Assembly (NCBI GenBank): GCA_001687465.1
Contig: LVLI01000308.1
Location: 17,390-81,389 of the forward strand
Length of the DNA: 64,000 nt
Source of the DNA: Halocafeteria seosinensis
Taxonomy: Eukaryota; Sar; Bigyra; Bicosoecida
Direction of reading: 5' to 3'
Shown: in pieces, positions 25,301 through 37,300 of the stretch
Numbering within the stretch: the first letter of the stretch is position 1
How the letters are laid out: every line of letters begins with the position of its first letter
Notes under the pieces: model-generated
What the model saw: only the letters and a program-made list of their open reading frames with translations
What the model was told of the DNA's origin: nothing
Database searches by the model: none
Translations under genes and position numbers: made by a program

Positions 25301-28300
25301 GGGCCGCGGATTCTATGCTGGAAGTGGAGGACGTGTTGTGATTGACAGTTTGTCGACCGAAGAGTTTGTAGGAGCTATCTCTACCTTTGGAGGTGGCGGT
25401 GACGCTGCAGGCAGCGCTGGCACCGTTTTTGTTGTCAATGGGTCGAGTCGGGTGTCGATAATCGATAACAATGGCCTGTCTACCGGAGACGTCAATGACC
25501 GAAGATTTTCTTCCCTTGGACCGTCTACGCGAACTGGTTTCAATACTGATGTAGTTGTTCAGAATTCGGGGAAATTTGGTTTACTTAAGTTGCAAACGGA
25601 AGTTTATAGTCTGGGTAGCCTGACTGTCCTGGACGAGTCAATCACTCTGTTGTCTTCGAATTCATCTTCCGAAGTATCATTCGGGGGAAGCGTCTCAATT
25701 CGCAATTCTGGGTTGCTACAACTCAAGGATATCACCACACTTGGAGGGAAGTCTTTGAGTCTTTCGGGGGAAGCACGAACCCGGTTTGATAACCCGTCCA
25801 GTGTGGGGACCTTCATTCACGTGGATGATGACATCGAAGTGAGCCGGTCGGCATCAATAGATGGCACCGGTGCAGGGTTCCCTGGCGGAGGAGCCAATTT
25901 GTTACAGCAATGCTCTGCTGCTGCAAGTGGCAACGCTGGTGCTGGAGGGAGTTTTGGAGGAACTGGAGGAATAGGAGGTTCGGAAGCCTGTGGCCGTTTT
26001 GATGAAGCGTTCGCTAAGGGAAACGGTGGAGCAGTCTCTTCCTCCGGAGGTAGTGGTGGAGGCGGTATGAAACTAGTTGCGGAAATCGCAAAGATATATG
26101 GGTCCATTTTGGTTGATGGTACACCCGGCGTGAACAGCAACGACAGTATTGGTGATGGCGGTGGTGGTGGAAGTGGAGGCGGCATCGAGTGGTCGTGCAC
26201 TACTTTGGAAGGACATGGTACCTTCTCCGCTTCCGGAGGCCGCGGGGGCATCTCCGCGGACCTAGAACTTAGCGGTGGTGGTGGTGGTGGTGGACGTATT
26301 GTTCTTAGTGTGGCAAACAGGGATGGCTTCAATGGTTCCGTTCGTGCGTTTGGGGGTGGTTCTGAGACGGAGATGGGTTATGGCGCGGCAGGCACTATTA
26401 CATGGCAAACCTTGTCCTTGTCCGAGGTTCATATTAGCAACAATGCTACGTTCATGCCTCCTTTGGTGAATTCACATGTGGCACACACTCGATTGGCAGC
26501 TCCGGATGCCCCCTTCTATGATGTCAGTTTGATAGAGGTTGCAAGTAACGCTCGCCTAAAAGTGCTGTTCGAAGGTTTAGACAATGTGAATGTGACTGGA
26601 ACATTCAAAATCTCGCGAAATTCCTTGGTTGAAGTGGATTGCGCAAACTGCTCTCACAAAACACCTGCTCTGCTGTCACTGGGTCGAGATATTATCGTTG
26701 ATCCAACCGGGCACCTTCATTTATCTGAGGTTTCTCAGCTGATGTCTAGAAACCTGATAGTTGAGGAAGAAGGGTTACTCACCACAACCAATGCGTTCAC
26801 AGAAAAACTCCGCATAGTTCTTCAAGACTCTGCCTCCATCGCCGAAGGTGGTACAATTGATGCTAGCGGACGTTTTGCTACATCTATACCTCCGGTTAAT
26901 GGTTGCGATGTGGCGGGGGAATTCAGTGGTGGCAGTCACGGAGGCTATGGTGGTCTGAGCTCCTCCGCTCCCTGTGGTGACTTTAGAAGACCGTCCTTCC
27001 GCGGAGCAAGCGGTGGCCCTGACAATACTTCCAATTTTGGTGCTCCCGGTGGTCATTCGATTGAGATAGTGGGTGACTCGATATTATTGGATGGCCAACT
27101 GACAGCTAATGGTCATGCTGCCACCGGAAACTCCTCTGCTGGAGGTGGAGCTGGAGGGAGCATTATACTAAGAGCACACTTACTCAGTGGCTCAGGGAGT
27201 ATAACAGCTAATGGAGGCAAAGGTGGTAAGATGTTTCCGGCTTCATTGTCTGGTGGCTCAGGTTCAGGAGGCCGGATAGGTATATTTGCTGACAGTTTCA
27301 TGACTTACGCTGGAACTCTTCGTGCAGTTGGTGGCTCTGGAGCTTTTCCGGGAGCAGCCGGCACTGTTTTCCTGGAGTATATTGTTGAGCAGGAGAGTGT
27401 TCTTGAATCGCGTTTGCTCGTGGACAACGAATTCATTGCGGAAAGTAGCTTAGCGAAACCCTTCCGAACTGTCGCATTTGTAGACGAGGGTCCTGAGTTT
27501 TCTCACCTGGATGTACTCAAGATAACGGGAGGTAGTACTTTCTCGTTTGCTCCCCAAGATTTTATTGATGCGTTTGTTCAAGCCACAGTATCCACCGTTC
27601 TGTCGGACGGCTCTTCGATCTTTTTCATACAGAACTATACGAGCGTATCAGTCACCGGGGGACAGCCTTTTAATCTCAGCCACCCTGGATTTGAATTCGA
27701 AGTCCTTAACGATCCCTTATCTGTCTGGACTGTGAATCAATGGCAGCTCCGCTGGTTTGCTCCTAGTGCTCTACTAGAACATCTGAACATAATTGCTGAT
27801 GGAAATTCTATACTGTCGCTTCCTTCGAATGTGACGCTATCCTCCTCGGAGCTGATGATCAGCGGATCACTTGGGGGCGTGAACACGCTAATCTTGACAA
27901 ATTCTACTCGCTTTGTATTTTCGGACCACTCACAAACCCTGTCCCTAAAACCCCGTCATTACAAAGTCCCAAGTCTTATTTTGACGGACGCAGCCTCACT
28001 GGTGTTCCATTCCATGGATGAACTGGATTCTGATTTCTTGTACTTGTTAGATGCTTCCAGCATTCGAGTAATGGGAACTGCTATCAGGCCACATGTTTCG
28101 TTAGCCCGACATATGTTTGTGACTCAGGGCTCAGCACTGATTGTAGACGGAGGCGGATATCCGCAGGGCTCTGCAGATCCCTTCAGTGACTGCTCAGTGG
28201 CCGCTCTGCAAAACGGAATTCCAGCTGGTGGCACGTATGGCGGTGTAGGCGGATTTGCAGACGCGTTACCATGTGGAAGCTTCCGGCATCCTTTCCTCCC

Positions 28301-31300
28301 TGGAGCTGGGGGAGCATCGGGCAACATTACTGGTGGCTTCGGAGGTGGTTCCTTGTCCATTACATCAAGGAAGGACGACGAAATAATATCGCTATTGGAA
28401 GTAGATGGGTCCATTACGTGTGATGGACAGAGTGGGAGCAATAGTTCGTTTGGTGCCGGAGGTGGTGGTGCCGGGGGCACTGTTTTTATCTCAACGTCCA
28501 TGGTTACGGGGAGTGGAATTATTTCTGCCGCTGGTGGAGATGCTGGTGCTGGGGCCGTCGCTGGTGGTGGTGGTGGTGGTAGAATTGCGCTGCACACAGA
28601 TACCCGTCACTATCATGGGTCATTGAATGTCCGAGGCGGTATGGGCGTAGAATCCGGTGGCACGGGAACTGTCTTCAAAACCGGATTTCTGTCTGATGAA
28701 AACGATGAGCTTATATTCAATGGAATGACGGGGTCCGGTACTCGCTCTGTGTTTACCAGAAGTATTGCGGATCTTTTGCACCTTAGTAGAATATCAGTAC
28801 AGAACAATGCTGTCTTGTATGTAGATGTTCCCTTACGAGACAACAGTTTGGTACTGAGATCGTTAAGGGTAGTCAATGATTCCACACTGGTGTTTCGTCG
28901 GCAGACGGAAAATGCAGAAGGAATCCGAGTGAAGCTAAACGGTAGTCTGCATGTTTCTCGTGCATCTAAGGTCTCACTGGAAGAAGTTACTTCTCTAGAG
29001 TCTTACAGTGTTACTATCAGTGACTCAAGCTCGATTATCTTCCGAAATGACCTGACGGAGGGTTTGCACTTATTTGCTGAACAGGATTTGCGCCTGGATT
29101 CGTCGTCTGTATTGGAAGGTGTACCTACATCCCGCCAGTTTTTACCGGAGACTATATGTGCATCGCCAATGCGCTCTGAAGTAAATGCGGCCTGCAATCA
29201 AATTGGTGGAAGTCATGGCGGTGTCGGTGGTTGCTCGCGAATAGCTTTCGGTTCGCCGTACCGGCCTGTTTCTCAAGGTCAAGGCTCAAGCAATGCTAGC
29301 TCCCAAAGCGGTGGCCGCGGCGGGAATGCATTTAAGGCGAGCGTGCATAGAACAGTCGTCAACGGAGTCTTGAAGTGTACCGGAGAGCCGTCGCAGACGT
29401 TCGGAGGTGGAGCCGGTGGCTCCATATGGATTGAGGCAGAGTCTATAATGGGTACTGGCGTTATAAGTGTCCAAGGTGGCGATGCGTCTAGTATCTTTGG
29501 TGCTAGCGGTGCTGGTGGCAGAATATCTCTGAATGCAAACACCCGTTTACCTCTGTCTCGCCTAATTACTAGCGGTGGGTCAGGAACTTATCCGGGAGCT
29601 GGCGGTACCGTCTTTGTGTCTCGTCGAGATCTCTCGAACGGAGTTGTACATGTTGCCGAGACCGTGGCGACTGAGTCTGAAGTGTGTGCGGAGGCGTTTA
29701 CATTAGTTACTGCGCCAGAGTTTGATATTGAGGCGAAAGTGAACGTTCAAGGTTCCCCAGTCGTGCGAATTGTAAGCAGCCCTTGTCTTCCAGGCTTTCT
29801 GTCTGATGTGGCTTCTCACGGATCCTCGCAACTCATATGGACGTCGGATTCCGAAGATGCCCACGATTCATTCCTTCATGCGGGGTCGGTATCTCTTTCG
29901 GGTAACTCGTCTCTAAGGCTTCTTGAAATGTCATTCTTCCGTATAGAGCAACTTGCCCTATCCGATTCCTCGCTTCTCGAGTTTCGTGGGGTTAGGAAAG
30001 AGTTGTTTGACCTTCAGGTGAACATTCTGAGAATTTCTCGTGGCAGTCGCATCCTCGGAGGGGGAAGAAGTTACAAGAGCCCCACCTTCCCGAAAATCTC
30101 TGATTGCATTTACGAACCTGTGGAAAAGGCTGGAGGCTCCTATGGAGGCTATGGAGGCAACTCGCCGAACACGCCCTGCGGTTCCTTCATTGAGCCGACC
30201 ATTCCTGGCACCCCGATATCCGATAGCAAGGATATTCCAGTTGGAGGCATGGCTTTAGTGATATTTGGAGTTGGGCCCCACATCGAATACCAAGTGGATG
30301 GTTTGATAACCGTTGCTGGGGAAAGTGCCTTCCCAGGAGGCGCTTTTGGTGGCGGATCAGGGGGAAGTCTGTTACTAAACTCAACTCGATTGTCTGGGAA
30401 GGGAGCTATCAGCGCTGATGGCGGTGACTCCAATGAGCCGTTATCCGGAGGTGGGTCTGGTGGACGTGTTTCCATCCTTACGCACAACCTTACTGACTAT
30501 AGTGGGAACATCACTGCACACGGAGGGGCTGCCGAATCCCCTGGAGCTCCGGGGACGATTTATTATCAACTCTCTCAAAATGATGCTTTGTTTGCGGAGG
30601 CTTTGACGTCGCCCATGGTGATAAGCAATTCCACAAGGCGCGCCGAGAATTTCCTGGTGATTGATCAACCGTGTCCTGAGGGCGTATGTTCAGAGTCAAC
30701 TCCAGCAACCTGGTTGAATTCCCCGTCCTCAGAGATAAAGGCTGAGCTTCTCGTTAAAGGAGGCGCATGGGTGCAAATCGGAAATTCCTCCAGAGAACTT
30801 ATGTGTGATGAAATCATCGTCAATGGATCAGTCTTTGTTAGCGGGTATAGCACACTGTCGTTAGGTTCTTCAGCTGTGGATGGTGAATTCCCTGCGTACC
30901 GGATAACAGATGGAATGAGTGTTTCGGAAACCGCCCAGGTAGTGCTGACTAAACTTCACCGGCTGCGTGTCTCGGATTTGTTCTTGACAGATACCAGTAC
31001 CCTGTTCATCGAGAATGGGAACATACCTACCTTCCTCCTTGTGAATAATGCTGCTGAAATCGGGCTTAGTGCTGTTATGAGTTCAATCGGATATGGAGCA
31101 GGAGAAGCCGAGTTCGGTGAAGGCTGCGTCGCCGGTATTCCAGGAGACTTCGTTGAAGGGACTGGAGGTAGTTTTGGAGGTGCACCTTGTGGGAGCCCGA
31201 CGTGGCCAACCATCCGCGGTAGTGGTGGCGGAAGTACACATAACGGTACTGTCTCTGGGGGCACTGGGGGGGGTCAGATTGTGTTTGCTGTGAATGGCTC

Positions 31301-34300
31301 GGATACCTCCCGGTTGGTGGTTCACGGAAGCATTTCCGCTGATGGGATTAGTGGAGGTAGCGGAACCTTTGGTGGCGGCGGGGGCAGTGGCGGTAGCATC
31401 ATTGTTGTCACGCCGAATATTAGTGGATCTAAATCGGCGTCTATAACCGCAAACGGCGGAGACGGAGGGATAGGTACTGTTAAGAATGGGCGAGGAGGAT
31501 CAGGGGGACGAATGGCTGTGTATGTCGATTCCCTGGCTGGGTTCGAAGGGAGGTTTAGTTCTGCAGGGGGATTTTCGAACTCTGGTCCTGGGGTCTCCGG
31601 TACAAAGTTCTTTAACGTTAAAAGCTTGATCGGTGCTCCGCAGAGTGTAAGCGACTTCCAGTCCACCAGTGGTCGTCATGTGTCCTCCTGGGTAACCGTT
31701 AGCGATCCATCTCGGCAAGCTTCTAATGCGGAGCGGCATACTTGGTTGGGAAAGCCGACCCGTGGTTTCGCTATTGACCTTGTACATTTGGAGCAAAATG
31801 CTTCTGTCGTAGCAACAGAACCACAATGGACGCTTGAGAGAAACCCAGTGGTAACACTGCGCTCGGTGATGCTGGAGGATGAAGCATCGTTCATTCTCCA
31901 ACCGTTCTGGAGAGGTGACTCGCGGAACATTTCGTTCCATTTCGAGGGAGACTTGCAGGCATTTGACGATTCGTCTATACATCTCGATAATATCCGCACA
32001 TGGAAGGTCGATAGTGCCATGTTAGACGATCAGAGTTTCATTCGAGTTACTGGAGATCCGCATCTTCCATTCCTTATGAATGTGACCCGAAACCTGCGAA
32101 TTGAACGCGTAGCCCGCATAGATGCCTCCGGAACTGGACATATGAGCAATTTAGCTGCGCGCGCGGAGGGTTGCGCCCCTGTTGCCCCTCAATCCGAGGC
32201 CGGAGCAGGCGGGAGCTACGGGGGCTTTGGTGGTTTGTCACTTGGGATGCCGTGCGGAGACTTTCGTGCTCCGACGGTCTTTGGTAGTGGGGGCGGCAGT
32301 GGTAACAGAGGTAATGCTGAGGGTGGGACAGGTGGGGGAGCGCTTCGAATAACTGTGAAAGGAAGTGCAAACATAGATGGCAACATTACTGTGAATGGGC
32401 TGTCGGGCGAAGCAAGCGCTTATGGTGGTGGCGGTGGAAGTGGAGGGAGTATCATCCTTCAAGCTGTCTCTATCGAAGGACAAGGCCTAATAAACGCTAA
32501 TGGTGGCAGTGGTGGTGAAGGCCTCCGACGAGACGGTGCTGGGGGATCCGCGGGTAGAATCGCACTCTTTACGCAGAGAGTCTCTCCAGAATTGGGTGTA
32601 GTTGCACACGGAGGGACTGGGTCAGCCAATGGAGCTGCTGGTACCGTGTTTTTCTCGGATGAATTTTACGCTACCAATGCAACCAGGAAGTTGTTCGTAG
32701 ACAATATGGGTATTGACAGTCCAAGCACCACGCTCCTAGAAATATCGTCAACGGGTGGCGTTGTTAGTGTTGAGCAGATGTCAATATTTGGTTACGCCAG
32801 TGCCGTCATTGCACCTGCCGCGGACAGTAGCTTACTTGTGCTAGGTAGTTTTGTCGGTGACGGCTCCGGGGAAGTATCAGTAAACAGAGGTATCACAGTT
32901 GCAGTCGCAACGCATGCTTTACAAAGGGATCCCAGCGACAGACGTATAAGTTTTGGGAACGGAATATTTAGTTCAGTGGCGTATATGTCTTCAAACTATG
33001 CCCTGGAGAATCTCAAGCTTACCGTAGAAGATGGATCCTCGATGCTATTCCCCGATGAGCTCAGTATGCGGAAATCAATGATGATAGTCGATGGGATTAT
33101 TAGGGGGATGTATCAACCCTCCATCGGGGCCCAGGCGTCACTGGTTTGTTCGGACAGGGGATCCGTGAACAGCGTCATAGGAGGGGTGTATAACTTTTCT
33201 GCGGTGACAGTATTTGGCTATGGGTCGCTTGGGTTCGTTGGTGTATCTGAAGTATTCGTCGACCGGCTGTTCGTGTTTTCTACTGCAATGATGCGTGTGG
33301 AGCACTCTAGCCGTGCTCCTACCCGGATCATGGTTACCAAGAGAGTCTCTATCTCCGCAGGGGGTGTACTAAATGCTTCAGCCGGGGCAGACATCGAGGC
33401 ACTTGCAGCTGATAATCTTATATCCTCTGGAGGTACACACGCGGCTATCGGTGGAGCTTCAAGCGCTCCCGCTTTTGGTGATGCTTTCATGCCCCTTGCT
33501 CAAGGAGGTAATGCGTTTAATGCTACGAAGTCTACAGGCAGAGGTGGTGGGGCGATACACATCAGGGGGATAGGCATGGCAACGTTGCTTGTTGACGGTC
33601 AAATTGTTGCAGACGGGTCAGTTGGTATAGATGACGTGGGGGGTGGAGCTGGAGGATCAGTGCTGTTGGAGCTGGCGTCGGTGTCAGGAGCTGGTTCTGT
33701 GTCTGCCAACGGGGGTTCTGCTGAAGACGCCGGTGCAGGGTCCGGGGGCCGTATTGCACTTTTAACCTCACAAAATGCGTTCGCTGGCTCTCTTACTGCA
33801 TTCGCTGGTGCGGCGGCGAGTGGCAGGCGAAGTGGAGCAGGTACTGTGTATATTGAAGCGTTGAACGCGACAGAATACCGAAAGATGGCAGTGGTCTCGG
33901 ATGAGTTTTCAGAAGCTGATACTTACGTATTTTTGAATACTCATGTATGGAGGCGCTTTGATGTTTTAGAGACAAAAAATGGCGGTTNTCTGCTTTTCGC
34001 ATCAAACGATCCGTTTGGACGGGACTTTGTAATCTCCGTGGATGAATTGGATGGAGATATGAGTGGTAGTGTGAAAGTATCGTCCGATGTGACCCTCGCA
34101 GTGGAGGATAAAGACTCAACGAGACAGAGGAACTCTTCTGCAATCACTCGCTTGGATAGTACGTCAACGCACACAATTGTATATCAAGAAGAAGTTGTGG
34201 CTTTCAATCGGCGAATAAACTCGACAAATATCTTCGTCGGTGCAAACGCGACGCTGACATTACCGAAAGTTTTGCACCTGTGTAACGTCACCGTTGAGAG

Positions 34301-37300
34301 CGACGGGGTAGTGGAAGGGGTCCATGAGTTGGTCGCTTGCGAAAGCGCCACGTTCGAGGGTAATATTTTCGGATGCACGCTACCTTCTGCAGAAAACTTC
34401 AATCCCTTAGCAAATGTCGACGACGAAACATGCGGTCCTAGTCTTCCTCAAGGCTGCACCTATCCAATAGCGGTGAATTTTGATCCAAGCGCTAAAGGGA
34501 ATGACGGCTCATGCTTGCTAGCATCTAACCATAGATTGGGTTGTACTTGTCCAACATCGCGCAATTTTGATCTCGCGGCGACATTGGACGATGGTAACTG
34601 CGTCCCTTTAACAACCGGTTGTACATATCAAAATGCAAACGTAAGTTTCATCGGTGTGTTTTGTGTGTGTGTGATCTGTAAAGTGTATCTATTGTCTACC
34701 TCGCAGAACTTTGAGCTTTTTGCGGAGAGAGATGACGGTAGCTGTGAATTCTTGGGCGCAAATGCCTCCACTGTGAGTTTGGCAGCTCATAGATCCGTCG
34801 TGCTTGATTTTGAACAATTCCGGGAACGAGCCGACCTTCGGAGACGCATTGCTGCTGAACTGACAAATGAAACCAATGTTCTCCTTGCACGAGATCCTGG
34901 ATTTGTTCCCGATGAAGGTATAGAATGTGACTTCGAGGAAGCCTGTATTTCAGGTTTTTGCGAGAACGGATACTGTGCTTCTCCATCGTGTTCTGATGGT
35001 ATCCTCAATTTTGCCTTTGAGACCGATATAGATTGTGGCGGTGCTCTTTGTCCCGAACAATGCTCTCCGGGCAATCAGTGCCTGATTGATAGGGATTGTG
35101 CTTTCAACGGATCTTGTGAAAACTCAACTTGCAAGGTAGGATTTGGCTTCCCTTGTCACTTCGATTCGCACTGTCTCTCGGAACATTGCGATCCCGATCC
35201 TCTAACATGTACATACATTAAGAGCTGCTTCGATGCGGTGCATAATGGAAACGAAACCGATGTTGATTGCGGTGGTATCGATTGTGCTCCGTGCCCTATT
35301 GGAAAGGACTGCATGTTTGACACGGATTGTCTCAGCGGAGAGTGCTTATTCGGCACTTGCGTCCAAGCTACTCCGACTCCAACCCCAACTTCATCTGTAA
35401 CTGCCACCCCTTCGGTGACTGCTTCGACTACTACTACGGCAACTGTCGGTACTTCTCCAACTCCAACCTCCAGCGTGACTCCCACTCTCACTCCTAGTGG
35501 GACCCCTTCAAGGACACCGGGGGCTACTATCAAGCTATCATTTTTCGCCCCCAAATTCCCTGCCTTCCACAATGGTATTTCAGGATCCTCTCCGTTTATT
35601 GTCATGGCAATTTTTAATGTGGAAATAACTAACCCGGAACTGGGTCCAGATGATTTTGATTCTACGTGCATAGATATATTCGATGACACTTGGATCGAAG
35701 TCAGAGCCAACCTAACGTTTTCTTTCACCGCGCAAATTCAGAAGGACTGCCCTCGTGATGCCACCCTTACCCTACCGAGATTCGCAGCCGGCTCCACGCA
35801 TGATGTTTCAGATGTGTTGAGGTCGCGCTTTACGGGGGAGATATCTCCATCCCCAACCCCTACGGCATCTGTCACTGCCAACTCTACTACGACACCAACT
35901 GTTTCTCCGACTCCGACTTCGTCCATGACCCCGTTGGAAGTGAATCTGGTCGCCATAGGAAACTCCCAAAGTGCACCGTTGAATGCTGATCCTCTGTCTT
36001 TCGTTCTTACATCAAACTATGAATTGGTGAACCTCAATCCATCTTCGTTTAAGGTAAGCGTAGATGGCTCCTCGACTGGTGAAGAACGAGTATCGCAGGT
36101 CTTACCAATGCAAAGCGAGAACACCTGGCTTGTGAAGCTTGATCATCTAGAAGCAGGCATCGTAATACTAACGCTACCAGCTTCTTCAGTTGAGGATACT
36201 CGAGGTCTCACGTTGACGAAGGATGTTACAGCCTCAGCCTGGTACAATGCTGTGAATCCGCAAATTCAGCTATTCGCTCCAATCGGTGAGAACGAGGGAT
36301 GGAAGGATCAGATCTTCGATGTGATACTCAACGTATCTAAACCCGTCAAACTCACAGTGGATTCAGTCAAGCGTGACTTCCCTGGGCGGTTTCTAGACCA
36401 CAACGATCCTGCTTTTGATTTCCAGAATGCAGAACTATCATGGATTGCTCCTCTGCTCTCCACTTCGTCAGGGGCAACGTATGCGGATGGCTCTCCTGTC
36501 GTTTTCGATAGTGTGTCCCTTAGAAAAACTGTGTCATCTCCATTTCCGGACGGGACTATGTTCCACGTACGGGCGGACGTGTCTCAGCAAAGGGAAGGTC
36601 CCGTTTCTTTGAAGTTTCTTCCGCCGCTTTTCTCGGATGTATCGGGGAATCGATTAGCTGAAAGCAAAACGTTTGAGTTCATCAGGGACGTTGAAGGACC
36701 TCGGATAAATGCAACGTTACACTCCATTGAATTTCCGTTGATCAAGATCGTATTGTCAGGTCATGAACCAATGAAGTTTACGAACGGAACTGCTGTAGAA
36801 TACCGTGGTTGCGATGAAGGTGACACTTGCTCGCAAGATTCTATCATTGATATGCAGGGCTACGATGAGCTTGCCCCACTCCCCATAAGGAACCAGCATA
36901 TCTTGGAAGCGGACGTTAGTGAAAGGCCCAACGACTACAGCATGGGCGTGTTTATTGTTGGTGGAGTCTTACAAGATCGCTTCGAAAACCCCAGTGAGCA
37001 ATCATCTTTCCCCGGTATGTTGAATCTGGAGAAGTGGCCGCTATCCTTCTTTGGTAACGAGGGTGGATTCTCGAGCTACGTAGTCTTTACCGTCGCGCTA
37101 GGGCGTACCACGCTCGACGATCTCGCTGCTCCGACCCTGGGACAGGTGGTTGATATTACTGCTTCTGGAAGTGTGTTGCTTTCCCGAGGTCGATTAGCAG
37201 TAAAAGATCTTACTGAGCGTGCCAGCAAGCTCCATCCTACTTCCACAATTACGTTTGTTCACCGCGATGTTTCCGTTTCTTCCCTCAGGCAACTTGACGA

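Larger units (their letters stand above)
5936..34350 (+). repeat. Array of 27 Gly-rich/beta-type modules in gene 1
   Basis: Each module has a Gly-rich core (GGSYGG-x-GG, then PCG-x-F, then a GGAGGG segment, VDG-x-I, GGGSGGSI, GxGxISANGG, GSGGRI and AAGTV) followed by about 150-200 residues of strand-rich sequence. That sequence starts with VDN and ends with a (D/S)G-x-GxG motif before the next core. Core starts: 5936, 7104, 8466, 9774, 10656, 11988, 12927, 13932, 15003, 15969, 16929, 18072, 19020, 19980, 21066, 22119, 23037, 24063, 25011, 25944, 26928, 28227, 29205, 30132, 31164, 32208, 33429. Mean spacing is about 1.06 kb. The DNA of different modules has drifted (mixed Gly codons), so similarity is at protein level. 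Regular hydrophobic alternation in the spacers resembles parallel beta-helix coils; this is inference. Confidence 0.85.

Noticed and set aside
5200-34000. Many long open frames on the minus strand across gene 1 (for example 12236-12868, 20096-20647, 25817-26332)
   Set aside because: They read as P-rich shadows: the complement of Gly codons gives Pro/Ser/Thr-rich frames. They have no domains and coincide with the Gly-rich cores.
5936-34350. Repeat array considered as a CRISPR array or a satellite
   Set aside because: The repeats are protein-coding, about 1 kb long, diverged at DNA level and keep one open frame, which fits neither.
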